Assembly (NCBI GenBank): GCA_013360695.1 | Contig: JABWBC010000023.1 | Location: 1-35,602 of the forward strand | Source: Phycisphaerales bacterium | GTDB taxonomy: Bacteria; Planctomycetota; Phycisphaerae; Phycisphaerales; UBA1924 | Reading direction: 5' to 3' | Length of the DNA stretch: 35,602 bases | Part shown: in pieces, positions 24,274 to 31,880 of the stretch | Position numbering within the stretch: position 1 is the first letter of the stretch | Layout of the letters: every line of letters starts with the position of its first letter | Notes under the pieces: model-generated | Told to the model about the DNA's origin: nothing | Seen by the model: only the letters and a program-made list of their open reading frames with translations | The model's database searches: none | Program-made: the position numbers and the translations under genes

Positions 24274-24423
24274 GCGCGGAGCGTACACGAACCGTGCGAC
24301 GGGGGAACGTCTCGCGATGCGGACACGGATCGAACGCCGTGCGATCGACCCGGGCATTCTTCGGGGACTCGCCGGGTTCGGCGATCACAGGCGGGGATCT
24401 CGGAACAACGACGCGCTGCGCGT

Positions 24424-24885
24424 TCAGGGCGTGGGCTTGGTGCCGCCGGCGTGATCCTTGCCCATCCCCGCGCCGACCATGACGCCGAGGAAGCCGATGA
24501 AGGCGTTGGCGAGGTTGACCCACGCCGGGGTGACGGCTTTGTTCATGGCGTCGATGTTGGAGACTTCGGGGCCGCGTGGATCGGTGGGGGCGGCTTTCCC
24601 CATCGCCATGACCGCCATCAGGATGCCGAGGACCAGGACGATTCCGGCCAGGACGCGCGGCGGCTTGTTGGACCGGGCGATGGCCTTGCAGGTCAGGCCG
24701 CCAACGAGGGCGGCGATGATGCCGACGACGATCATGATGGCGATCCAGAACTTGGAAGGGGTCCATGCGCCGGGTTCAAAGGCGCGTTCGGTGCCGATGG
24801 CGAGGTACAGGCCTGTGAGGCCGATCATGACGATGGCGGCCATGACGATGTACCCGACGATGACGGACGCGACGGCTCGAAGCAT
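24424..24885 (-). CDS. Small multi-pass membrane protein
   Basis: GGAGG six bases upstream supports the ATG at 24885 (MLRAVASVIVGYIVMAAIVM). The 153-residue protein has four likely membrane segments: the N-terminal one, KFWIAIMIVVGIIAALVGGL, RVLAGIVLVLGILMAVMAMG and LANAFIGFLGVMVGAGM. A polar periplasmic or cytoplasmic loop (about 100-125) contains TDPRGPEVSNIDAMNK. Similar small proteins without known function occur in several phyla. It is divergent from the MsrB-MsrA gene with 163 bp between starts and is separated from the APC permease by 150 bp. Confidence 0.75.
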   Translation of the reverse strand: MLRAVASVIVGYIVMAAIVMIGLTGLYLAIGTERAFEPGAWTPSKFWIAIMIVVGIIAALVGGLTCKAIARSNKPPRVLAGIVLVLGILMAVMAMGKAAPTDPRGPEVSNIDAMNKAVTPAWVNLANAFIGFLGVMVGAGMGKDHAGGTKPTP

Positions 24886-25048
24886 GATGGACCTCCGCGA
24901 GTTCGTTACTGCAGTTGCGAATCTGGAATGCCACGCGATCGAATCCGGCCACGATCTCAATCGAAGTCGGCATCGTACAGAAGTTGACGATGTGGTACAT
25001 TGTCGTCGCGGGCCCGGCGGCGGAAATCGGGCCACGGAGTCCCCAAGC

Positions 25049-26188
25049 GTGAAGACGGTGCTGCTGGTGCTGTTGATGGTGGGTGTGTTCGGCGCGGCGG
25101 CGGGCGCCGCGGTGTGGACGCTTCGCGCGAGCGAGCCGCCGACGGATGAACGGGGCGCGAGCCCGAGCAAGGCGAGTGCGCCCGGTTCCGTGGCGCCGAC
25201 GAAGGACGAATCGATGAGTTCTGCGAAGGCTGGCGCGCGAAAGATCAGCCGCGCCGCGTATGACGTGACGCCGTTGTCGAAGTCGCGCGTCGATGAGTTG
25301 GCGAAGAAGCTGAAGCCCGAAGAGGCCGCGGTGATCCTGGCCAAGGGCACGGAGCGCGCGTTCTGCGGCAATCTGGTGGACAACAAGAAGGACGGCACGT
25401 ACGTGTGCCGCCTGTGCGGGCTGCCGTTGTTCGCGTCGGATGCGAAGTTTGATTCGGGCACGGGGTGGCCGTCGTTCTTCCAGCCGTTCGACAAAGACCA
25501 CGTCGCGTACGAGCACGACAACACGCTGGGGATGGAGCGGACGGAGATCTTGTGCGCGCGTTGCGAGGCGCACCTGGGGCATGTGTTCGAGGACGGCCCG
25601 CGTCCGACCGGACTGCGCTTCTGCCTCAACTCCGTCTCGCTGGAGTTCATTGACAAGGGCGCTCCGTGGCCCGAAGCGTCGCGCCCGATCGAGACGCAGG
25701 TCGCGTACTTCGCGGGCGGGTGTTTCTGGGGCGTGGAGGATCGCCTCCAGCAGACGCCGGGCGTGGTCGAGGCGGTGAGCGGGTACATGGGCGGTCGCAC
25801 GGAGAACCCGACGTACAAAGAGGTTTGCTACGAGAACACCGGGCACGCCGAGACGGTGATGATCACGTTTGACCCCAAGACGATCGCGTACAAGGAGTTG
25901 CTCGCGAAGTTCTTCCGGTATCACGATCCGACGCAGCTCAATCGCCAGGGCCCGGACCACGGCGAGCAGTATCGCTCGGCGATATTCGCGGCGACTCCCG
26001 AGCAAGAAGACCAGGCCAAGAAGTTTATCGAAGAGCAGCAGGCGAGCAATCCCAAGTTCAAGGCTCGAAAGATCGTGACGCAGGTGGTTGGTGCGCAGCG
26101 TGCCGGGAAGTTCTATCCGGCCGAGGACTATCACCAGGACTATCACGCCAAGCACGGCGGACACTGCGCGATGCCGGAAGACGAGTGA
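25049..26188 (+). CDS. msrBA: Anchored MsrB-MsrA fusion methionine sulfoxide reductase
   Basis: The GTG at 25049 (MKTVLLVLLMVGVFGAAAGA) gives a 379-residue protein that begins with a signal-anchor, then a Pro/Ser/Ala linker. The MsrB domain (about 70-205) has zinc Cys pairs at 120/123 and 169/172 (YVCRLCG, LCARCE), a Cys at 106 and the catalytic Cys in GLRFCLNSVSLEF (about 192). The MsrA domain (about 215-379) has GGCFWGVED with catalytic Cys 225, EVCYENTGHAE, and a C-terminal Cys near 374 (HGGHCAMPED) that could recycle it. MsrA and MsrB reduce the S and R epimers of methionine sulfoxide. The order MsrB-MsrA is the reverse of the PilB layout and lacks the thioredoxin domain. The anchor implies work outside the cytoplasm, so an external electron donor is needed. 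Confidence 0.95.
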   Translation: MKTVLLVLLMVGVFGAAAGAAVWTLRASEPPTDERGASPSKASAPGSVAPTKDESMSSAKAGARKISRAAYDVTPLSKSRVDELAKKLKPEEAAVILAKGTERAFCGNLVDNKKDGTYVCRLCGLPLFASDAKFDSGTGWPSFFQPFDKDHVAYEHDNTLGMERTEILCARCEAHLGHVFEDGPRPTGLRFCLNSVSLEFIDKGAPWPEASRPIETQVAYFAGGCFWGVEDRLQQTPGVVEAVSGYMGGRTENPTYKEVCYENTGHAETVMITFDPKTIAYKELLAKFFRYHDPTQLNRQGPDHGEQYRSAIFAATPEQEDQAKKFIEEQQASNPKFKARKIVTQVVGAQRAGKFYPAEDYHQDYHAKHGGHCAMPEDE

Positions 26189-26251
26189 CCGTCGCCTTGC
26201 CTTCCCGGCGGGCCGGGATGAGCGCGGGCGACCCAGTGATCGGAGATTCCC

Positions 26252-26986
26252 ATGAGGAACGCCTCACGCTCGCCCGATCAGCCGCCGCCGCGGGGCGGCC
26301 CGCCCGGCATCGAACTCAACCCGATCTGGAACGCGGTGGTTCACGAGCCGACCACGGGGGTGGCGATCGTGAGTCACGACGGCGTGACGTTGTGGGCCAA
26401 TCCGCGGGCGGTGCGGATTTTTCACGGCGCGGAGTCCACGCCCGAGATGATCATCGGGCGCCCGTGGAGCGATTTTTTCCCGGCGGAGTGGATCGCGGAG
26501 CGGCTGGCGCTGTTGCAGCGGATCCAGGAGACTCAGCAGCCGATCCTGCTGCGGACGATCTGGCGCGGGTTCCAGCACATCTCGTGGGTCCATCCGATCC
26601 CTGGCGACGATCGCGAAGGCGTTGAGCAGGAGCCGCTCCCGCCGCGGTTCCTGGTGATCACGCGGCGAGTGGAGGGGGATGTGTTTGAGCTGGCGGGGAG
26701 GGGGAGCACGGCGGACGTGCGCGAGTCGGACGTGGCGAACCTCGGGCCGCTGGACGTGCTCTCGCCGCGCGAGCTCGAGATTCTCGCGCTGATCGGTCAG
26801 GGGATGAGCATCAAGGAAATCGCGTCGATCCTGGGAAGGTCGGTGAAGACGATCGAGAACCACCGCACGAGCATCGGCGATAAGCTGAAGGTGGACGATC
26901 GAGTTCATCTTGCGGAGATCGCACGGCGGGCGGGCCTGACGGTGCTGGACGCGGAGCGGCGGCGTGTGGATGCTGATTTGAGATAA
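26252..26986 (+). CDS. PAS-like sensor with LuxR-type HTH, paralogue 1
   Basis: The ATG at 26252 (MRNASRSPDQPPPRGG) has GGAG about seven bases upstream. A PAS-like domain covers about 25-140: HEPTTGVAIVSHDGVTLWAN, a helix with RIFHGAESTPEMIIGRPWSD and FFPAEW, then RGFQHISWVHPI and LVITRR. The LuxR/GerE helix-turn-helix lies at about 170-230: LSPRELEILALIGQGMSIKE, IASILGRSVKTIENHRTSIG. No receiver domain or phospho-acceptor motif is visible, so control is more likely by ligand, redox state or partner than by phosphorylation. It is the first of three tandem relatives and is more divergent than the other two, lacking their conserved cysteines. A small GC palindrome (26203-26218) lies just before it. 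Confidence 0.88.
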   Translation: MRNASRSPDQPPPRGGPPGIELNPIWNAVVHEPTTGVAIVSHDGVTLWANPRAVRIFHGAESTPEMIIGRPWSDFFPAEWIAERLALLQRIQETQQPILLRTIWRGFQHISWVHPIPGDDREGVEQEPLPPRFLVITRRVEGDVFELAGRGSTADVRESDVANLGPLDVLSPRELEILALIGQGMSIKEIASILGRSVKTIENHRTSIGDKLKVDDRVHLAEIARRAGLTVLDAERRRVDADLR

Positions 26987-27158
26987 ATCAGGCGGGCACA
27001 GATTCGTTTGCATCGCGGATCGTCCTCGGCAGAAATCCAAAATACGCACAGATCGATGAGTAATCTCCGGTAAGCTCTGCGCTCTTGAATTCCATGAGGG
27101 TGCGCTTCGGTGATTGCGCCGGAACATGCTGTGGGTGCGCTTGTGCGGAGAAACCACG

Positions 27159-27872
27159 GTGATTGAGATGAAGACCAAATCCGGTGCGACCGTGGCGGAT
27201 TCGGGCGACCCGTTCTTTCTGGGCATGGCGGGCGACCCACTGGCGGCGGTGGCGGTCATCAACGGCGAAGGGCGGATGGTCTTCTGCAATCCGCAGTGGG
27301 ATCGGCTTCAGATGGAATCGCACGGCGCGCGGTTTGAGACGCTGCAGGGGCGATTGATCGACGAGGTGTTTCCGCCGGAGCAGGCCGCCGAGCATCGTGA
27401 ATTGGCGCTGGCGACCGCGGCTTGCGGGCGGGCGCAGCTGGTTCGGAAGTGCTGCGCCGGGCGGATGTTTGCGGTGTGGACGTGCCCGATCATGCCGCCG
27501 ACGCGGTACTCGGCGACCGAGCCGGTGTTTTTGTTCGTGGTTCGCGCGGAGATCATCGACGAGCATCTGCTCTCGGTGACGGGCGACGGGACGATTCCGG
27601 TCGTCGAGTTCCGGCACAGCGATCTTGGGCCGCTTTCCGTGCTGAGCAGGTGTGAGCTTCAGGTGCTGGCGTTGATCGCGCGGGGGATGAGCACCAAGCG
27701 GATCGCGGAAACGCTCGGGCGATCCGTCAAGACCGTGGAGTCGCACCGGACAAGCATCGGGAACAAGCTCAAAGTGGATGATCGAGTCCAGTTGGCGGAA
27801 CTCGTGCGGCGTGCGGGGCTGACGACGCGGGAGATTTCGGTTTCGAGCATGGATGGCCCGCCTCATCAATAG
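27159..27872 (+). CDS. PAS-like sensor with LuxR-type HTH, paralogue 2
   Basis: The GTG at 27159 (VIEMKTKSGATVAD) is chosen because GGAG lies eight bases upstream; an ATG at 27168 and a TTG at 27114 are in frame. The PAS-like part (about 15-140) reads DPLAAVAVINGEGRMVFCNP followed by QWDRL, then VFPPEQAAEH, VRKCCAGRMFAVWTCPI and LFVVRAEIID. The HTH (about 165-225) reads LSRCELQVLALIARGMSTKR, IAETLGRSVKTVESHRTSIG. The helix-turn-helix is nearly identical to that of paralogue 1, so the two may share targets. Cysteines in FCNPQWDRL and CCAGRMF match positions in paralogue 3. No receiver domain. It follows paralogue 1 after 172 bp. Confidence 0.88.
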   Translation: MIEMKTKSGATVADSGDPFFLGMAGDPLAAVAVINGEGRMVFCNPQWDRLQMESHGARFETLQGRLIDEVFPPEQAAEHRELALATAACGRAQLVRKCCAGRMFAVWTCPIMPPTRYSATEPVFLFVVRAEIIDEHLLSVTGDGTIPVVEFRHSDLGPLSVLSRCELQVLALIARGMSTKRIAETLGRSVKTVESHRTSIGNKLKVDDRVQLAELVRRAGLTTREISVSSMDGPPHQ

Positions 27873-28052
27873 CAAATCCGCATTCTGGTAGGGGCTTTCC
27901 CCATTTCCGGTGTCGGAATGCCTCCTTGGGGCGACATCATCCTAATCATCCCTTAGAAATACGCGGTTCCCGGTATCCGTGGGAACCACGCCGGCGGTCC
28001 GAGCCTCGAACTCTCTCGATCGCCGGCATCGAACAGCAAGGATGGGCCAGCC

Positions 28053-28751
28053 ATGCAACTCTCCACTCCCCGAAATGACGCTCGTTCATTCGTCCCCGCC
28101 GACAACCCGATGCTCGCGGCGCTCCTGAGCGATCCCGCGGTGGCGGTGAGCCTGATCGCGGCGGACGGCACCATGATTTTCTGCAATCCCCAGTGGGATC
28201 GTCTGATATCGATGGCTCACCCGGGGCATGGCGCCCAGATGACGGGCTTGACGCTCGCGGACATTTTCCCGTCGGACCAGGCCCGTGAGTTCGCGGAGCT
28301 GATGCAGCGTTCGCTGGAACACAAGCAGCCGCTCGTTGTTCGGAAATTGTGTGGTGGCCGGATGTTCCGCTCGTGGTTGTACCCGATCGAGGCCACGGGG
28401 CGCGCCCCGTTTGATCGGGCGATGGTGCTGTTCAGCATTCGGGCGGAGATGATCGAGGAGCCGCCGACGGACTGCTTGCCGCAGGGAGCGGCGGCGGTGG
28501 AGTTCCGCAGCGGGGGGATGGGCCCATTGGAGGCGTTGTCTCCGCGTGAGCTGGAAGTGCTGACGCTGCTGGCGGAGGGTCTGACGATCCGCGAGATCGC
28601 GGCCAAGCTGCACCGGTCCGAGAAGACGATCGACAAGCACCGGACTTCGATCCACACCAAGCTGGGCGTGCATGACCGGGTGGCACTGTGCGACATTGCG
28701 CGTCGGGCCGGGCTGCACTCTTGGTCGCTCCAGGGCGCGCCGTTCCAGTAA
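28053..28751 (+). CDS. PAS-like sensor with LuxR-type HTH, paralogue 3
   Basis: The ATG at 28053 (MQLSTPRNDARSFV) gives 232 residues. The PAS-like domain (about 18-140) shares DPAVAVSLIAADGTMIFCNP plus QWDRL, IFPSDQAREFAELM, VRKLCGGRMFRSWLYPI and VLFSIRAEMIEE with paralogue 2. The HTH (about 162-222) has LSPRELEVLTLLAEGLTIRE, IAAKLHRSEKTIDKHRTSIH and ends TKLGVHDRVALCDIARRAGL. It differs more in the recognition helix (KTIDKHR in place of KTIENHR/KTVESHR), so it may bind a different site. No receiver domain. It lies 181 bp after paralogue 2 and 47 bp before the B12-binding protein. Ribosome binding site weak (AAGG nine or more bases away). Confidence 0.88.
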   Translation: MQLSTPRNDARSFVPADNPMLAALLSDPAVAVSLIAADGTMIFCNPQWDRLISMAHPGHGAQMTGLTLADIFPSDQAREFAELMQRSLEHKQPLVVRKLCGGRMFRSWLYPIEATGRAPFDRAMVLFSIRAEMIEEPPTDCLPQGAAAVEFRSGGMGPLEALSPRELEVLTLLAEGLTIREIAAKLHRSEKTIDKHRTSIHTKLGVHDRVALCDIARRAGLHSWSLQGAPFQ

Positions 28752-28798
28752 ACTCCGGTCGAGATCGCACGCCGGCACGGAATCCGCCGGGCCGCCGA

Positions 28799-29899
28799 AT
28801 GCGAATCTCGCTTGGAGCGATGAAGCAGCGCACTCACCAGCCCGAATCGCGGCTTTTGCTGTCTGAGATGCTGCTCGCGCGGGCGCGTGAGCTTGGCGAG
28901 GCCGCCGCGCATGAATTGTGCGCCCACTGCCCCGAGGCGAGAGAAGCGTTCGCTCCGCTGCCCTGCTCCAAGTGGGGCGAGCAGTTGCAGGGGCGCGTGC
29001 AGGAGCTGGCGGCGGCGGTTGCGTACGACGCGCCGGAGAGCTTTGTCGCCCAGATCGGCTGGGCGCGATCGGCGTTCAAGGTGCGCGGCGTGTGCTGCTC
29101 GCACATCGCGTCGAGCCTGGCGGCGCTCTCGAAAGTCCTGGCGCGCGAGCTTCCGCCCGAGGATTTCGCTCTGGTGGAGGCGATCCTGGCGCGGGCGGCG
29201 TGCGAGCCCGTGGTGTCCGGGTGCGAGGGCGAATCGAGCCTGTCGAGCGATGCGGCTTTTTCGGCGGCATCCGCGGAGTTCCTGGTCGCGGTGCTGGAGG
29301 GAGATCGGCTCCGGGCGTCGGACGGTGTGCGGGCGCTGCAGGAAACGGGGGTTGACGCGGCGTTGATCTACACCGAGGTGCTGGCGCCGTCCCTGTGCGA
29401 GTTGGGGCGGCTGTGGCACCTGGGCGAGATCAGCGTGGCGGAAGAGCACTTCGCCACGACCACGACGCAGATGGTGATGAGCGAGGTAAGAGCCCGCGCG
29501 ACGCCCGCGCCGCGTGACGGGCGGGTGGTGGTGGCGGCGTCGGTCGAAGGGGACAACCACGACATGGGCGTGCGGGTGATCGCCGACCTGCTGGAATTGG
29601 CGGGCTGGCGCGCGGTGTTCCTGGGCGCGAACATCCCGGCGGACGAGCTGGCGGGGGGCGTGCGTGACTTCGGGGGTGACCTGGCCGCGATTTCCGCGAC
29701 GCTCCCGGTGCATCTGCGCGCGGTGGAGGCGGCGATCGCGTCGGTGCGGGCGCTTCCCGTGCGTGTTCCGATTCTGGTGGGCGGTTCGGCGTTCGGCCAG
29801 TGCCCCGATGCGTGGCGTGCGATGGGCGCGGACGCACACGCCCTATGTGCGGCGGACGCGGTGCGGACGGCCGAGCAGCTCGTGCCCCGATCCCGATAG
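28799..29899 (+). CDS. Stand-alone cobalamin-binding protein with Wx9EH light-sensor motif
   Basis: With the ATG at 28799 (MRISLGAMKQ; ATG 28820 is an alternative) the protein has 366 residues and no DNA-binding domain. Residues 1-150 are helical, including SFVAQIGWARSAFKVRGVCC. Residues 158-232 match the four-helix cap domain (B12-binding 2). Its Wx9EH signature is W206-H207 to E216-H217 (RLWHLGEISVAEEH). In CarH-type photoreceptors the Trp lies over the upper face of adenosylcobalamin, and the next His becomes a cobalt ligand after light. Residues 242-360 form the B12-binding Rossmann domain: GDNHDMG supplies DxHxxG with lower-ligand His254, followed by VFLGANIP, SATLP and VGGS. It probably senses light and passes the signal by protein contact, as AerR does. 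Possible partners are the three PAS-LuxR proteins just upstream. Confidence 0.9.
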   Translation: MRISLGAMKQRTHQPESRLLLSEMLLARARELGEAAAHELCAHCPEAREAFAPLPCSKWGEQLQGRVQELAAAVAYDAPESFVAQIGWARSAFKVRGVCCSHIASSLAALSKVLARELPPEDFALVEAILARAACEPVVSGCEGESSLSSDAAFSAASAEFLVAVLEGDRLRASDGVRALQETGVDAALIYTEVLAPSLCELGRLWHLGEISVAEEHFATTTTQMVMSEVRARATPAPRDGRVVVAASVEGDNHDMGVRVIADLLELAGWRAVFLGANIPADELAGGVRDFGGDLAAISATLPVHLRAVEAAIASVRALPVRVPILVGGSAFGQCPDAWRAMGADAHALCAADAVRTAEQLVPRSR

Positions 29900-29914
29900 T
29901 TCGAGCGGCGCGGG

Positions 29915-29943
29915 TTCCGACGGTGTGCCGCCGGGCCTATCTT
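29915..29943 (+). promoter_or_regulatory. Possible promoter of the DedA gene
   Basis: TTCCGA (29915-29920) and TATCTT (29938-29943) are 17 bases apart in the 184-bp gap before the DedA gene. The -35 match is poor. The gap shows no other signal. Confidence 0.3.
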
Positions 29944-30083
29944 TTCGATGAGCGATCCGGAGTGGCGCGCGTGTGTGGTGGGTGCGCGGCTGGTGGGCCA
30001 GCGGGTTCGTTTGTCGGTGAGGTTTCGAGGGGCCGGTTTCGAGGGCCCGTTTCGTGGGGGCCAAGTTCGCCGGAATCCGCCGC

Positions 30084-30989
30084 ATGATCGATCTCACCAT
30101 TGCCTCCGACGCCCTGCTGCTGGGGTCGTCGCTGCGCGATGTGCTGTCGGAGGATTCGTGGGTCGCGGAGATGGTGCGGACCTACGGGCACCTGTTTCTC
30201 TTCATCGGGACGTTTCTGGAAGGCGAGAGCGTGGTGCTGGCGGGCGGGTTTGCGGCCCAGCGCGGCTGGCTCGGCCTGCCGGGTGTGTTCCTCGTCTGTT
30301 TCTTCGGGTCGTTCGCGGGCGATCAGTTCTGGTATTACCTCGGGCGCTGGAAGGGCACCGGGGTTCTGGATCGATTCCCGAAGGTGCGCGAGAAGTTTTC
30401 GCGGATGCGCAAGTGGCTGGGGCGGGGCGAGGACTTTGCGGTGGTGGCCTCGCGCTTCGTGCCCGGCACGCGTATGGCGACGCCGCTCCTGCTCGGCGCG
30501 GGCGGGTATGCGCCGTGGCGGTTCGCGGTGTTCAACGCGATCGGTGCGGCGATCTGGTCGCTGTCGCTGGGATCGCTCGGCTATTCGATCGGCAAGGCGG
30601 TCGAGAGCGTGGGCGTGAAGAAGTATGAGTTCTACATCCTGGCGGGGCTGGCGCTGTTCGGGCTGTCCTGGTGGCTGATTTCGAGCATCGCCAAGCGGAC
30701 GGCGGCGGCGGCCAAGGCGACGATCGCGCACCGGCACGAGCGCCACGCCGGCGGGGAACATCCGGCGCACGATCCGAAGGCGGAGGCAGGATCGAACGCC
30801 GCCGCGGGTGGGGACCCCGCGGCCGAAGTTCCCGCGGGTGCAAATCCCGCGGGTGCCAATCATGGCGCACGGGGCGATGCGGTTGATGTCAAGGCGAATG
30901 CCGACGGAGTGAACGTGAAGGTTCCGTTGGGCGATGATCGATCCATTCATGCGGGAGACGAACATGGCGTACGCGGCGCGGATCGATGA
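30084..30989 (+). CDS. DedA-family membrane protein with polar His-rich tail
   Basis: The ATG at 30084 (MIDLTIASDALLLGSSLRDV) gives 301 residues. The DedA core (about 30-205) shows YGHLFLFIGTFLEGESVVLA, then GGFAAQRGWL, GSFAGDQFWYYLGRWKG, and the conserved arginine motif RFVPGTRMATPLLLGAGGY. WRFAVFNAIGAAIWSLSLGS follows, and a final membrane helix. DedA/Tvp38 proteins act in lipid translocation across the inner membrane (undecaprenyl phosphate or phosphatidylethanolamine flipping in characterised members) and support membrane potential. The last 75 residues are an unusual hydrophilic tail rich in His, Ala, Gly and Asp, with two near-identical NPAGAN units. They are absent from typical DedA proteins. 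The tail overlaps the start of the next gene by 26 bases. Confidence 0.88.
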   Translation: MIDLTIASDALLLGSSLRDVLSEDSWVAEMVRTYGHLFLFIGTFLEGESVVLAGGFAAQRGWLGLPGVFLVCFFGSFAGDQFWYYLGRWKGTGVLDRFPKVREKFSRMRKWLGRGEDFAVVASRFVPGTRMATPLLLGAGGYAPWRFAVFNAIGAAIWSLSLGSLGYSIGKAVESVGVKKYEFYILAGLALFGLSWWLISSIAKRTAAAAKATIAHRHERHAGGEHPAHDPKAEAGSNAAAGGDPAAEVPAGANPAGANHGARGDAVDVKANADGVNVKVPLGDDRSIHAGDEHGVRGADR

Positions 30990-31875
30990 GGCCACACCGG
31001 GCGGAGGCAATCCCGGCGCGTCGCGGGCGTGGGATTCACGGCACGCGATGACGCGATCCGTCCTCACGGCGCTGCTGATGGGCGTCGTCGCGCTGTTGAC
31101 GGGGTGCGGCGTGCTCGGCAAACCCAGCGCGAACATCGTCGACGCCACGCTGTCGGATCTCTCGCTCGAGGGCGTGACGGTCGCGCTCAAGGTCGACGTG
31201 AAGAACCCTTACCCGATCGCGGTTCCGCTGACGAATGTTGAGTATTCGCTGGCGTCGCGCGAGGAATCGATCCTGACGGGGGCCTTGGAAAAGCCGGGGT
31301 CGATCCCGGCGCGCGGGAGCAAGACGCTGGACGTGCCGCTGCGCGTGAAGTTTGCGGACGTGCTGGCGGCGGTGGAGGGGCTGAAGCTCGGCGCGGTGGT
31401 GCCTTACGCGGTCAACATGAACTTCAATCTGGACGTTCCCGGCGGCGAGAAGCTGTCGCTCCCCCTGAAGAAGGAGGGCGAGCTTCCGATCCCGAACGTC
31501 CCGGAGGTGCGTGTGAGCGAGGTTCGCTGGGACGAGGTTTCGGTGCTGAGCGCCAAGGGGCTGATCAAGCTGGATGTGACCAACACCAACGAGTTCGACG
31601 TGGGGTTGGCGAAGCTGGCGTACGCGATGTCGGTGGGTGGGACCAAGGTCGTGAGCGGCAAGCTGTCGGACGCCGCGTCGCTGTCGCCGGGTCAGACCAA
31701 GACGCTCGAGATCCCGGTGAAGATTTCGCCGGCGTCGCTGGGGCTTGCGGTGGTGAACATGCTGAAGTCGAGCAACCCGTCGTACGAGGTCGTGGGCGAC
31801 CTTGGGATCAAGACGAGGTTCGGCGACTTTGAGCTGCCGACGAAGCGATTTGCGTCGAAGGAACGCTCGCGCTAA
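30964..31875 (+). CDS. Lipoprotein with two LEA-type (WHy) domains
   Basis: Two starts are possible. The ATG at 30964 has GGGAG six bases upstream, within the dedA tail. The ATG at 31048 begins a textbook lipoprotein signal (MTRSVLTALLMGVVALLTGC) but has no ribosome site. I give 30964, although it puts a 28-residue polar leader before the signal; the mature protein is the same. The mature part has two repeats of the LEA-2/WHy fold. The first runs from ANIVDATLSDLSLEGVTVAL, with VDVKNPYPIAVPLTNVEYSL. The second runs from VRVSEVRWDEVSVLSAKGLI, with LDVTNTNEFDVGLAKLAYAM. The N-P/N-x-x-x-x-V/I pattern is characteristic. WHy proteins in bacteria are linked to desiccation and hypersensitivity-type stress resistance; here an envelope-protecting role is inference. 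Confidence 0.85.
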   Translation: MAYAARIDEATPGGGNPGASRAWDSRHAMTRSVLTALLMGVVALLTGCGVLGKPSANIVDATLSDLSLEGVTVALKVDVKNPYPIAVPLTNVEYSLASREESILTGALEKPGSIPARGSKTLDVPLRVKFADVLAAVEGLKLGAVVPYAVNMNFNLDVPGGEKLSLPLKKEGELPIPNVPEVRVSEVRWDEVSVLSAKGLIKLDVTNTNEFDVGLAKLAYAMSVGGTKVVSGKLSDAASLSPGQTKTLEIPVKISPASLGLAVVNMLKSSNPSYEVVGDLGIKTRFGDFELPTKRFASKERSR

Positions 31876-31880
31876 GAGGT

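Noticed and set aside
24424-25818. A 464-residue leftward protein across the MsrB-MsrA region
   Set aside because: Only the last 153 codons, starting at 24885 behind a GGAGG, look like a protein; the rest is opposite the Msr gene.
26203-26218. GC palindrome after msrBA as a terminator
   Set aside because: The stem is only TCCCGGC/GCCGGGA with a two-base loop and no T-run on either strand.
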